Below are positions 18,146 through 26,909 of a DNA stretch of 51,038 nucleotides, piece after piece. Origin of the DNA: Phycisphaerales bacterium (GTDB lineage Bacteria; Planctomycetota; Phycisphaerae; Phycisphaerales; SM1A02); NCBI GenBank assembly GCA_020345805.1, contig CP070772.1, forward strand, positions 3,809,470 through 3,860,507. Reading direction: 5' to 3'. The translations under genes and the position numbers were made by a program. Under the pieces are notes generated by a model. That model did not search any database. It saw only the letters and a program-made list of their open reading frames with translations, and was not told where the DNA came from. The first letter of the stretch is position 1. Each line of letters opens with the position of its first letter.

Positions 18146-19510
18146 ATGTCGATCGTTCCCTTGCCGGTTTTTGAGACGGATGCCGACCCGCGTCATCGGA
18201 CCGAGCTGACCGCCGAAGAGCATTCCCGGACCCTGGAGCCTCCCACATCGATCGTGGTCCGCTTCGGCTACATGCGGCTCATCGGCGAATACGATTACGA
18301 GGGCGATCACCGCCCCGTGTGCGGAGCCCGGCTCGTGGCCCGCACCCACCGCGGGACCGAGCTGGTGCACATGGTCTCCACCGCCTGTCCCAACAGCGGC
18401 TGCCGCACCGCCGTCACCCGGGAGGAAATGCACGAGTACATCGAGAATTCCGGGGGGCGCGAATTCCCCTTTCAGACCGGGGGGAAGATCCTCCGCACCG
18501 CCACAATCGAGGATCTGAACAAGCAGCGGGCCATCGACAACGACAAGACCAGTTACATCATCGCATGCAAGCAGCTTATCGCCGAACTGGAAATGGACAT
18601 GAATCTGGTGGAGGTGGAGCCGATCCTCGGCGGCGAGCTTCTGACCTTCTACTACATGGCCGAGGAGCGGGTGGACTTCCGCGAACTGGTCAAGCAACTG
18701 GCCGGCCAGTTCAAGACCCGCATCGAGATGCGACAGGTCGGGGCGCGGGATGAAGCCCGGCTGGTGGCCGACTACGAGCGGTGCGGGCAGCACTGCTGCT
18801 GTCGCAGCTTCCTCAAGGTGCTCAGACCCGTTTCGATGAAGTCCGCCAAGATCCAGAAAGCCACGCTTGACCCGCTGAAGATCTCCGGCCGATGCGGACG
18901 GCTGATGTGCTGCCTGCGGTATGAGGACAAGACATACCGCGAACTGAAGGCCCGGCTGCCAAAGAGAAACTCACGCGTCGGCACCGCCGAAGGACCGGGC
19001 GTGGTGGTTGAAACCCGGACCATCGTGCAACTCGTGCTCGTGCGGCTGGAGCACGACAACCGCGAGATCGCCGTGCCGGTCGATGAACTTATGGATCCGG
19101 AAACCTGCCCCGGGCCCGGCGAGATCGAAGCGCCTCCGGCAATCCCTGATGAGGAGTTCGAGCCGTTCCACAGCCTGCTGGACCAGGAAGCCAAAGAACC
19201 CAGCCGACCCGGTAAGGACGAGACCGGCAAGGAGAAGGATCAGTCGCGGCGTCGGCGCCGGAGGAGACGCAAACGCACTCGGGCCAAACCGGACCTCGAA
19301 ACACCGGCCAAGACCGACTCCGAGCGACAGGAGGCGAAGCCGTCACCCCCACGCCCGGCGGAGGGATCCACCCCCGAGGCCAGGTCCGGGAAGTCCAAAC
19401 GAAGGCGCAGGCGGCGAAAGCGCAAGCACGGTTCTTCGGGCAATCCCGGCTCAACTTCCGGGGGCGGCTCGACCGATTCCTCCGGTGGAGGAGGCTCATC
19501 GGGCCGATAG
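18146..19510 (+). CDS. RicT/YaaT family PSP1-domain protein
   Basis: 454 residues. The core to about 310 is a PSP1 protein: SIVVRFGYMRLIGEY, then the PSP1 C-terminal region with YYMAEERVDFRELVKQL and FKTRIEMRQVGARDEA, and a cysteine-rich block ERCGQHCCCRSFLK plus GRCGRLMCCLRYE. Those cysteines match the RicT/YaaT family, which in Bacillus forms an Fe-S RicTAF complex that controls RNase Y mRNA processing. An unusual extra 80-residue cysteine pair region lies near CPNSGCRTAVT. The tail from about 350 is disordered: strongly basic (runs of Arg/Lys) then Gly/Ser repeats. No ricA or ricF is visible. A basic tail would suit RNA binding, but that is inference. Confidence 0.85.
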   Translation: MSIVPLPVFETDADPRHRTELTAEEHSRTLEPPTSIVVRFGYMRLIGEYDYEGDHRPVCGARLVARTHRGTELVHMVSTACPNSGCRTAVTREEMHEYIENSGGREFPFQTGGKILRTATIEDLNKQRAIDNDKTSYIIACKQLIAELEMDMNLVEVEPILGGELLTFYYMAEERVDFRELVKQLAGQFKTRIEMRQVGARDEARLVADYERCGQHCCCRSFLKVLRPVSMKSAKIQKATLDPLKISGRCGRLMCCLRYEDKTYRELKARLPKRNSRVGTAEGPGVVVETRTIVQLVLVRLEHDNREIAVPVDELMDPETCPGPGEIEAPPAIPDEEFEPFHSLLDQEAKEPSRPGKDETGKEKDQSRRRRRRRRKRTRAKPDLETPAKTDSERQEAKPSPPRPAEGSTPEARSGKSKRRRRRRKRKHGSSGNPGSTSGGGSTDSSGGGGSSGR

Positions 19511-19620
19511 ACCGGCGGCGCCGCTGCGTACGGGACATCGCCGCGGCCCGGGCCCGCCAAGTCCGCAATCCCCGTCCCACATTTCGCACCCCGGAAGCCT
19601 ATCGCTCGTAGTATCACCTC

Positions 19621-21255
19621 ATGCCCACTGAAATCCAATCATCCCACAAAGCGGCCGACTCCTCCGTGGTGGAGACGATCCAGTCCCTGGTCGTGGCCTT
19701 CGTTCTGGCCATGACCTTCCGCTCTTTCGTGACCGAGGGCTTCGTGATCCCCACCGGTTCGATGGCTCCCACCCTGCTGGGCGAGCACGTTCTTTGGCAT
19801 TCGGATCAGACCGGGGCCACCTTTCCAATCGGGTGGGACGGAACTCGCAACCGTCAACGCGTTTACGGGGATGAGATCAAAGATCCCATGCTGGGGGATG
19901 ACTATAAGCTGCAGGATGTGCGGCGGCGGGAACTCCATGCACGAATGGGTGATCGGGTCCTCGTACTCAAGAGCCTCTACCTGGTCAGCGAGCCGGACCG
20001 GTTTGACGTGGTCGTGTTCAAGAACCCCACCGACCCCACGGGAGACGCGGCAAATTACATCAAGCGACTCATCGGTCTGCCGAGCGAGAAGATCTGGCTC
20101 GCCGACGGGGACGTCTTTGCCGGCGATGCTTCAGAACCGGGCATGGAGGGTTATTCCGTTCAGCGCAAGCCCGAACATGTGCAGAGAGCGGTCTGGCAGC
20201 CCGTTTACGACAGCGACTATTTCCCGGTTGCGCCGGCGGAGTTGGCCCCCCCGTTTGACGGCCCGCAATGGCGGGGCGAGCAGTGGGAAACGGACGCCCG
20301 ACGCAGCTATGTCTGCCGGACCGCCGAGCCGACGAGCCTGACCTGGGACAACAACCTAAGGCGGCTCAGCGACTGGAACTCCTACAACATGCTCATGCCG
20401 CCGCCCAACTACGATCCGGACGACGTCAGCGATGTCCGCATCAGCGCCGCAGTGGTGGCGGACGACCCGGCAGCGCTCGGCATGACGCTTCGCCTCAAGG
20501 CCCGGAGGCACGTGTTCGAATTCATCATCACCAGCGGTCAGGCGCTTGTGCGCATGCGACCGGACTTTGACGATCAGCTCCCCTGGGAAACCAGTGAGGC
20601 AAAGAAGATCAGCCTGCCCGGCGGGGGCAAGGTCTTCAACGTCGAGTTCTGGCACGTCGACCAGTCGCTGGCAATCTTCATCGACGGGAAGCGCGTGGCG
20701 GGGCACGAGTACGAATGGACGCCCGCCCAGCGACTGATGTACGCCGCGGATGAGCTTTTCGCCGACGAGAACGACATCGAGGCCATCGGCGAACTCACCG
20801 ACAACCGGAAGCTCCCGCCGGCCATCGAGTGGAGCTTCCAGGGATCGCCGGTCACCCTGCACCGCGTGCGCCTGGATCGCGACCTGTACTACAAGGTCGA
20901 TGAGTACCGTGGCGGCCGGAGGCGTAACTCCACTCAACCGGGGTTCGAGCACCTCACAAGCCCCATCGCCCACCGCCTCAATCCCGCCTACGGCACCCAT
21001 CCTCTCAGACCGGCGGTGCTCAACTCCGACCAGTTCTTCATGCTCGGGGACAACAGCGCCGCCTCGTCCGACGGCCGGCTCTGGGGCAACCCCCACTCGC
21101 TCGTCGCCACCCAGATCGACCCGGCCCCGTTTGTGGTCAATCGTAAACTGCTCCTGGGCAAGGCCTGGGTGGTCTATTTCCCCGCCCCCCATCCGGTCAA
21201 GGAGGGCGGCCCGGGCGTGATCCTCGACTTCGGCCGTTTGCGCTTCATTCGCTGA
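19621..21255 (+). CDS. lepB: enlarged signal peptidase I with internal beta-sandwich-like insert
   Basis: 544 residues against 180-330 for most type I signal peptidases. One N-terminal membrane segment (about 17-38) is followed by the catalytic Ser47 in IPTGSMAPTLLG, the general-base Lys148 in NYIKRLIGLPSE, and the late box LGDNSAASSDGR at 475-486. Between Lys148 and that box lie over 300 residues instead of the usual 50-120. Part of the insert (about 265-430) has the alternating pattern of a ConA/LamG-like sandwich, with VEFWHVDQSLAIFIDGKRV as its clearest piece. It should cleave Sec signal peptides on the outer face of the inner membrane. The insert may bind substrate or envelope material. 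A compact paralogue lies at 32245. Confidence 0.92.
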   Translation: MPTEIQSSHKAADSSVVETIQSLVVAFVLAMTFRSFVTEGFVIPTGSMAPTLLGEHVLWHSDQTGATFPIGWDGTRNRQRVYGDEIKDPMLGDDYKLQDVRRRELHARMGDRVLVLKSLYLVSEPDRFDVVVFKNPTDPTGDAANYIKRLIGLPSEKIWLADGDVFAGDASEPGMEGYSVQRKPEHVQRAVWQPVYDSDYFPVAPAELAPPFDGPQWRGEQWETDARRSYVCRTAEPTSLTWDNNLRRLSDWNSYNMLMPPPNYDPDDVSDVRISAAVVADDPAALGMTLRLKARRHVFEFIITSGQALVRMRPDFDDQLPWETSEAKKISLPGGGKVFNVEFWHVDQSLAIFIDGKRVAGHEYEWTPAQRLMYAADELFADENDIEAIGELTDNRKLPPAIEWSFQGSPVTLHRVRLDRDLYYKVDEYRGGRRRNSTQPGFEHLTSPIAHRLNPAYGTHPLRPAVLNSDQFFMLGDNSAASSDGRLWGNPHSLVATQIDPAPFVVNRKLLLGKAWVVYFPAPHPVKEGGPGVILDFGRLRFIR

Positions 21256-23251
21256 CGCCGCCCTCATTAACCGAACGAAGAAGATCCGCTCCCCTGCGCA
21301 GATCCGCCCGGGCCCGGCGCATGTTCTCGACGACCCTGCCCAGCGGCGGGAACTGCACCTCATTGAGAATCGCGTGATCGCCTTGCGCCAGCGCAGGAGC
21401 GATCATCGGAATCTGATCTCCGATCTTCGCCAGCTCTGCCGGTGTGATGATGTCCGCAAGGCGCCGTAGCGGATCATCGTCGCCTGATTGATCGGGAACC
21501 TTCTCCCGACCGGCCCGGGCCATTGCATCCAGCATGGCCAGGACATAAAGCAATCGGTCGCCGCTCCAGCGCGCGATCTGCTCCCGCAGCGGAGCTTCGT
21601 CGTCGCCGGACAGCGCGGGGAACACCTCGCCCAACCGTCCCGGCAGATGCTCCCTTGCCGCCACTACACTGATGACATAGCCGAACGGGTCCTTGCGTGG
21701 GATGCGAAGCATCGCCGTCTCCAGCGCCCGGCGGTGTTCATCGGTCAGTGCGTTCTGCGATCGGGTTCCGCCCAGGATTGCCAGCGTGCGAACAAAGGCC
21801 CGGTGCGCGATCAGCGAGACGATGATCGGATCGTCGCCGCTGAGATGCCCGATCATGCGGTGGCAGATATTCAGCCTATCGACGGCGGCCTCTGTTTGAC
21901 CGCAGGCCAGCCGGTGCGCGGTATCGATCAGCAGCAGCCGCAACGCGTCGTGCAGACCCGGGGCATAAACGGGAACCAGCTCCGGCCGCTTCGGATCGCG
22001 CACCACCGAGAAATCACATCGCTTGATCAGCGATCCTTCGCGGAAGGTGTCGATGATCGGCTGCATCTCAGTCAGCGATGCGGCGAGATCCTCCGGCACT
22101 TTCCCCCCAGCTTCCAAATCAAAATCCCGAATCGCTTTCAGGGCCGGCTCTTCCGGTTTCTCCAGCGCTGCGATGCCCCGCAGATACCACAGCGCGGCGT
22201 TCGCCGCCTCGATAGGCTTCAACTGGCCGCTAGCCAGTTGCTCCAGCATCGCCAGTTGGGCGGCGATCGCCTCTCGCGCCGCCACCATGAGTTCGAACAC
22301 TCTGGCATATTCCCAGGAGAAGACCGCCACCATCATTCCGTGCTCGCCCCCCGCGGCTTCCGCCTCGAGCTGCTTCAGGCGCGCCCGCCCGGCTTCCGTG
22401 TCCTCCATCGCAAACGCCCCGATGACCTCGTCCATGAACGAATCCATCTGGACGAGCTCGGCATCGAACATCTCCCGGTCCATGTGCAGCATCGCCTCGG
22501 GCAATTGCGCTCCTTCCCCCATAATCGACAGCATGTATTGAGCAAACTCCTCCCCGCCTTCCTCGCCCGAGAACTGTTCTCCGATCCAGTCCACGCTCAC
22601 CCACTTCTCCATAGCCAGCGCTTCGACCATGTTGAAGGGATCGCGAGAATCGAACCCACTCAAAGCATGAACCAGTGCGTTCGCGTCGGCCGCGTTCAGG
22701 GCCCCGCGGTCCAGGGCTGTCTGCAGCGTGTTCTGGGCCCGCTTGAACACCGCATCACCCACGATAGAGCTTATCGGTATGTGGTCGTCTCCAAGATGTT
22801 CCGACATCCGGTAAAGGGTCGCGAGCCGATCGGCCGCACCGCCGCTGTCGCCATCCTGCAACCGGATCAGCGTGTCAACCTGAACCAGAGGCGTCAGCTT
22901 CCAGAGGAGCGGCTGCACGTGCGGGATCTGAAGCTCAAAACCGACGTCGAAATCGAACCCGTAATCGGAGTACTGCCGGGTGGAAGCGTCGCGCAGCAGG
23001 TTGATGATGACTCCACCTCGAGCCGCGATCATGCGCAGCTCCGGCGTGGGCGGGCCCGATGGATCCGCCGCGTAGTCCTTGAGCATCTGCCACTGCTCAT
23101 CCGACAGGCGGTCCAATTCCCCAAGCGCCCGGTTGTACCAGGTCGCCGCGTTGCGGTTGTCGGCGAGGGCAGGCGAGGCGATGGCAACGAGGACGGGGAG
23201 CAGGAGCAGGACAGCAGCCGGCCATGAGAGGTTATGATTCTGCGCCCGCAT
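21245..23251 (-). CDS. large exported hypothetical protein
   Basis: 668 residues. A clear signal peptide (MRAQNHNLSWPAAVLLLLPVLVAIASPALA) with a cleavage site after ALA near residue 30. The mature part is all-helical by composition, rich in Leu, Ala, Asp and Glu, with LLRDAS, LATLYRMSEHLGDD and DTAHRLACGQTEAAVDRL segments that read like degenerate TPR-type repeats. ATG 23251 has AGGAG six bases upstream. I recognise no family; similar all-helical exported proteins of unknown function are common in planctomycetes. The stop overlaps the signal peptidase stop region by 11 bases in convergent orientation. Confidence 0.7.
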   Translation of the reverse strand: MRAQNHNLSWPAAVLLLLPVLVAIASPALADNRNAATWYNRALGELDRLSDEQWQMLKDYAADPSGPPTPELRMIAARGGVIINLLRDASTRQYSDYGFDFDVGFELQIPHVQPLLWKLTPLVQVDTLIRLQDGDSGGAADRLATLYRMSEHLGDDHIPISSIVGDAVFKRAQNTLQTALDRGALNAADANALVHALSGFDSRDPFNMVEALAMEKWVSVDWIGEQFSGEEGGEEFAQYMLSIMGEGAQLPEAMLHMDREMFDAELVQMDSFMDEVIGAFAMEDTEAGRARLKQLEAEAAGGEHGMMVAVFSWEYARVFELMVAAREAIAAQLAMLEQLASGQLKPIEAANAALWYLRGIAALEKPEEPALKAIRDFDLEAGGKVPEDLAASLTEMQPIIDTFREGSLIKRCDFSVVRDPKRPELVPVYAPGLHDALRLLLIDTAHRLACGQTEAAVDRLNICHRMIGHLSGDDPIIVSLIAHRAFVRTLAILGGTRSQNALTDEHRRALETAMLRIPRKDPFGYVISVVAAREHLPGRLGEVFPALSGDDEAPLREQIARWSGDRLLYVLAMLDAMARAGREKVPDQSGDDDPLRRLADIITPAELAKIGDQIPMIAPALAQGDHAILNEVQFPPLGRVVENMRRARADLRRGADLLRSVNEGGVSE

Positions 23252-23309
23252 GTGCCGCTCCTTTTCTGATTGAGCAGTCTAACTCCGTCTCCGCTTCGAG
23301 TGCAGTCAG

Positions 23310-23987
23310 ATGAAAAAACGCCCTGATTTCGTCCCCTACAAACGCCGCATGATCGCGACCACGCCGGAAGCGGCGTCACTTGAGTTCCGCGACGTCATGC
23401 GCAAGCGGCGCTCGGTGCGGATGTTCTCCGATAAGCCGGTGAGCCGGGAGACAATCGAGCACATCATCGCCGCCGCGGGCACCGCCCCCAGCGGGGCGAA
23501 CAAGCAGCCGTGGCGGTTCGTCGCCGTGCAGGATCCGGCGATAAAGAAGGAGATCCGCGAAGCCGCGGAAGCGGAGGAGCGCGAGTTCTATTCACGCCGG
23601 GCCACTGAAACGTGGCTTCGCGATCTTGCCCATCTGGGGACCGATGAGCACAAACCGTTCCTCGAAACCGCGCCGTGGCTGATCGTGGTTTTCAAGCTGG
23701 TCAAGGATGATGCTGCCGGGGCCGGGTCCGAATCCGATCAGGTTTATTACATCAACGAATCGGTGGGCATCGCCTGCGGCACGCTCATCACCGCCATCCA
23801 CCTTGCGGGCCTGGTCACGCTGACCCACACCCCCAGCCCCATGAAGTTCCTGACGCGCATCCTCAACCGGCCCGACTACGAGCGCCCGTTCCTCCTGCTT
23901 CCGGTTGGTTACCCGGCCGATGATTGCGTGGTTCCCAACATCACCCGCAAGTTGCTGAGTGAGATTATGGTGGTGGATCGGGGCTGA
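23310..23987 (+). CDS. nitroreductase-fold flavoprotein, iodotyrosine deiodinase-like
   Basis: 225 residues. An FMN-binding nitroreductase: [14 protein letters not shown] binds the FMN phosphate, [13 protein letters not shown] is the ribityl/isoalloxazine loop, and [34 protein letters not shown] is the helix and active-site stretch. That last block, together with the lid-like segment [29 protein letters not shown], resembles the iodotyrosine deiodinase (IYD) subfamily more than NfsA/NfsB. IYD-like enzymes reductively dehalogenate halotyrosines; bacterial homologues exist. Whether it dehalogenates is untested. Divergent from the exported hypothetical, with 58 bases between starts. Confidence 0.88.
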   Translation: MKKRPDFVPYKRRMIATTPEAASLEFRDVMRKRRSVRMFSDKPVSRETIEHIIAAAGTAPSGANKQPWRFVAVQDPAIKKEIREAAEAEEREFYSRRATETWLRDLAHLGTDEHKPFLETAPWLIVVFKLVKDDAAGAGSESDQVYYINESVGIACGTLITAIHLAGLVTLTHTPSPMKFLTRILNRPDYERPFLLLPVGYPADDCVVPNITRKLLSEIMVVDRG

Positions 23988-24070
23988 ACGCAGTACCCAG
24001 CATGTGATCTTGCCCGCTGCCTAAGGACCGATCGCAAACACGCGCGTCCCTTTCCGAATATCCTACCACC

Positions 24071-24667
24071 ATGGATTGGTCGCTGGTTTTCATCATCATC
24101 GTGGGCATCTTCTTCTTCATCCTCGGCGCAGGGTGCGTGATCACCGTGATTCTCGGACTGCCCGGGTCGTGGATGATGCTGGGCCTGGCCGTCTTGATCG
24201 AGCTGATCGACGGCTGGTGGCTGCCGGAGGAAAGCACCACGACCTTCGCCTGGTGGCTCATCATCGTCTGCGGCTTGCTGGCGGGGGTGGGCGAGGTCCT
24301 GGAGTTCATCGCCGGCGTGCTGGGGGCGAAGAAAGGCGGAGCGTCAAAACGCGGCATGTGGGGCGCACTGATCGGCGGGATCCTCGGGGTGTTCCTCGGC
24401 GTCGGTATCGGCCTGCCCATTCCGATCATCGGCTCCGTCATCGGCTCCCTCATCGGGGCCGCCATCGGCACCTTCGCCGGGGCAATCATCGGTGAGCTGT
24501 CGGCCCCGCCTACGGAGGTCGATGGCGAAACCACCACCGCAACTGTGCGTGGGTCGTTGAAGCCCGCGACGGGCGCGACCATCGGCCGGGTGCTGGGCAC
24601 GCTGAGCAAGCTGCCCATCGCCATCATCATCTGGCTGGTTCTGACGATCGCCGCCTTCTGGCCGTGA
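24071..24667 (+). CDS. DUF456 membrane protein
   Basis: 198 residues, nearly all hydrophobic with five or six predicted membrane helices. DUF456 hallmarks are GLPGSWMMLGLAVLIELIDGWW early, then EVLEFIAGVLGAKKGGASKRGMWGALIGGILGVFLG and a glycine-zipper run (GSVIGSLIGAAIGTFAGAIIGE). The function of the family is unknown. It sits 83 bases after the nitroreductase and could share its transcript. Confidence 0.88.
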   Translation: MDWSLVFIIIVGIFFFILGAGCVITVILGLPGSWMMLGLAVLIELIDGWWLPEESTTTFAWWLIIVCGLLAGVGEVLEFIAGVLGAKKGGASKRGMWGALIGGILGVFLGVGIGLPIPIIGSVIGSLIGAAIGTFAGAIIGELSAPPTEVDGETTTATVRGSLKPATGATIGRVLGTLSKLPIAIIIWLVLTIAAFWP

Positions 24668-24788
24668 TGTTCGAGTCTTCGTGACCCGACTTCTTCTCTC
24701 ACCAGCGAGCCCGGGCGTCCCCGCCACGGGCTACCCGCAAATGCGCGACGTTCACGTTGCGCAAGGAGCGCACGCGGCAGTCGCGGGC

Positions 24789-24813
24789 AGCCCGGCTCGA
24801 GGACGAGCGGGCT
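24789..24813. terminator. hairpin between convergent genes, possible bidirectional terminator
   Basis: AGCCC-GCTCG pairs with CGAGC-GGGCT around an AGGA loop, a 10-bp stem with one bulged G. It lies between the ends of the DUF456 gene (plus) and pilB (minus). No T-run follows on either strand, so the terminator role is only suggested by position and stem strength. Confidence 0.4.
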
Positions 24814-24838
24814 CGCTTAATCGTGGTAATGGCAGCCG

Positions 24839-26869
24839 TCAGATCGTCGCTTCGGTGACGCGTAGGACTTCCTCTACGGTGGTGACGCCGTCGTTGACCT
24901 TCTGAAAGCCGTCCTGGCGCAGAGTGACCATGCCGCGCTCCACGCACTGGCGGCGGAACTCCGTCACGTTGGGATTGCGGGCGATGGTGTCGCGCAGGTG
25001 GTCATCGAGCACGAGCATCTCGTAGAGGCCGCAGCGGCCGTGGTAGCCGGTCTCCCGGCACTTGTTGCATCCCCCGCCCTGCATCAGATTGTCGGCTTGT
25101 ACGCCGTGTGCGTTGAGGAAGTCGATGATCTCATCGCCGACCTCGGCCTTCTTGGCACACTGGCCGCATATCCGTCGCACCAGCCGCTGGGCGAGCACGG
25201 CGTTGACCGCCGCCCCGACTAGGAACGGCTCGATGCCGATATTGATCAATCGCGTGATCGAGGAGGGTGCGTCGTTGGTGTGCAGGGTGGAGAGGACGAG
25301 ATGACCGGTCATCGCCGCCTGGATGGCGATGGTGGCCGTTTCCATGTCGCGGATCTCGCCCACCATGATCACATCCGGATCCTGACGCATCAGGGCCCGC
25401 AGGGCCGCGGAGAAGCTCATGCCGATCCTCTCATGCGTCTGGATCTGGGTAATTGCGGCGAGGTTGTATTCGACCGGGTCCTCAACCGTGGAGACATTGA
25501 GCTTGCGCAGATCAAGCTGCTGGAGCGAGGAGTAGAGGGTGGTGGTCTTGCCGCTGCCGGTGGGGCCGGTGACGAGGATGATGCCGTGCGGCTGGGCGAT
25601 CTGGTTCTTCCAGATCATCAGGGTGTCCTCGGCGAAGCCCAACTCGTCGAGGCTCACGTGTATTGACCGAGTATCCAGAATACGCATCACGGTCTTCTCA
25701 CCCTTGGGCGTGGGGACCGTCGAGACGCGCAGGTCGAGCTTCCGGCCGAGGACGGTGACTCGGATGCGGCCGTCCTGCGGCAGGCGGCGCTCGGCGATGT
25801 CGAGATTCGCCATGATCTTGATGCGGGAGGTAAGCGCCGCGTGCATCTTCCTGGGCGGATTCATCATCTCAAAGAGCACGCCGTCGATGCGGAAGCGCAC
25901 GGTGAGGGTCTTGTCTTCCGGCTCGATGTGGATGTCGCTTGCCCCCTCCTTCAGCGCGGTCTGGATGATGTGATTGACGTAGCGCACGACAGGCGAGGAT
26001 TCCGCCTCGCCGACATCCGCCTCATCCACCTCTTCGGCGACCACCGCTACATCGTCTTCCTCGACGTCGGCCAGGATCTCATCGACGTTGTATTGATCTG
26101 CCTCCGCTTCGCCGAGCAGCTCCAGCACGCCGCGGATATCATGGGCGGTCACGAGCACGTGCTTGATGGAAGGCACCTTGAGCTGGCGCTTCACATCATC
26201 AAGCAGGAACACGTCGTCGGGATTGACGGTCCCCACCACCATCCGCGATCCTTCCCTCCGCAGCGGGAGGACCAGATTGGCCTTGCAGAAATCTTGGGTC
26301 AGTCGATAGAGCGCCGTCTCATCATAAGAATCCTGAGCTTCATAATCGATACGCTCGAAGGGCAAGCGGGCGACTTCCGCCACGGCCTGCTGAACTTTCA
26401 CTTCGTCCACCCCCATCTCGATTAGCGTTGCGGCCAGCTTCTTGCCGGGAGTCTGCTTTATGACCCGCCGGGCGGTGGCGAGCTGTTCGGCATTGATCAC
26501 GCCGAGATCGAGAAGCAGTCGACTGAGCTCATCTCCATCAGCCGGAGCCTCTTCATCACCGGAGGCTCGCTCTTCGCTCGGGCCGTGAATCGGGCTCAGC
26601 TCATCCACCGCTTCGAGGGGGGCGGGCTCGACCTCGGCGGCGGCGATATCGGCAAGGAATTCCCGGTCGGACCCGGAGGCGGCCAGATCAGACGGGTCGG
26701 GAGTCCCGGCCGGATTCTGCGGCACGAACATTGGACTCTCGTCAGGGACCGCCGGCTCGGGAACCGAAGAACTCCCTTCGCCAGGCACTGAGGGCGACGG
26801 CTCCCTCGGCGCGTTCGGATCGGGCTCCCCCAAACCCTCCAGCACATCGTCAAGGTCGAACTTGCCCAC
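24839..26869 (-). CDS. pilB: type IV pilus / type II secretion assembly ATPase (PilB/GspE family)
   Basis: 676 residues. Residues 1-115 are acidic, proline-rich linker after a short MGKFDLDDVLEGL start. A GspE N-terminal (MshEN-like) domain follows at about 115-255, then the ATPase: ASDIHIEPED (310-319), Walker A GPTGSGKT (435-442), Asp box, Walker B DPDVIMVGEIRD (497-508) and the His box TLHTND. The zinc-type tetracysteine is CGQC (568-571) with CNKC (601-604), typical of extension ATPases rather than PilT. It hydrolyses ATP at the inner-membrane base to drive pilin or pseudopilin addition. Last gene of the minus-strand run pilM-N-O-P-like-B, 40 bases after the PilP-like gene. Confidence 0.93.
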   Translation of the reverse strand: MGKFDLDDVLEGLGEPDPNAPREPSPSVPGEGSSSVPEPAVPDESPMFVPQNPAGTPDPSDLAASGSDREFLADIAAAEVEPAPLEAVDELSPIHGPSEERASGDEEAPADGDELSRLLLDLGVINAEQLATARRVIKQTPGKKLAATLIEMGVDEVKVQQAVAEVARLPFERIDYEAQDSYDETALYRLTQDFCKANLVLPLRREGSRMVVGTVNPDDVFLLDDVKRQLKVPSIKHVLVTAHDIRGVLELLGEAEADQYNVDEILADVEEDDVAVVAEEVDEADVGEAESSPVVRYVNHIIQTALKEGASDIHIEPEDKTLTVRFRIDGVLFEMMNPPRKMHAALTSRIKIMANLDIAERRLPQDGRIRVTVLGRKLDLRVSTVPTPKGEKTVMRILDTRSIHVSLDELGFAEDTLMIWKNQIAQPHGIILVTGPTGSGKTTTLYSSLQQLDLRKLNVSTVEDPVEYNLAAITQIQTHERIGMSFSAALRALMRQDPDVIMVGEIRDMETATIAIQAAMTGHLVLSTLHTNDAPSSITRLINIGIEPFLVGAAVNAVLAQRLVRRICGQCAKKAEVGDEIIDFLNAHGVQADNLMQGGGCNKCRETGYHGRCGLYEMLVLDDHLRDTIARNPNVTEFRRQCVERGMVTLRQDGFQKVNDGVTTVEEVLRVTEATI

Positions 26870-26909
26870 GTGCTTCTCCCCAGGTCTTATGGGACTCGGA
26901 AGTCGGCGG

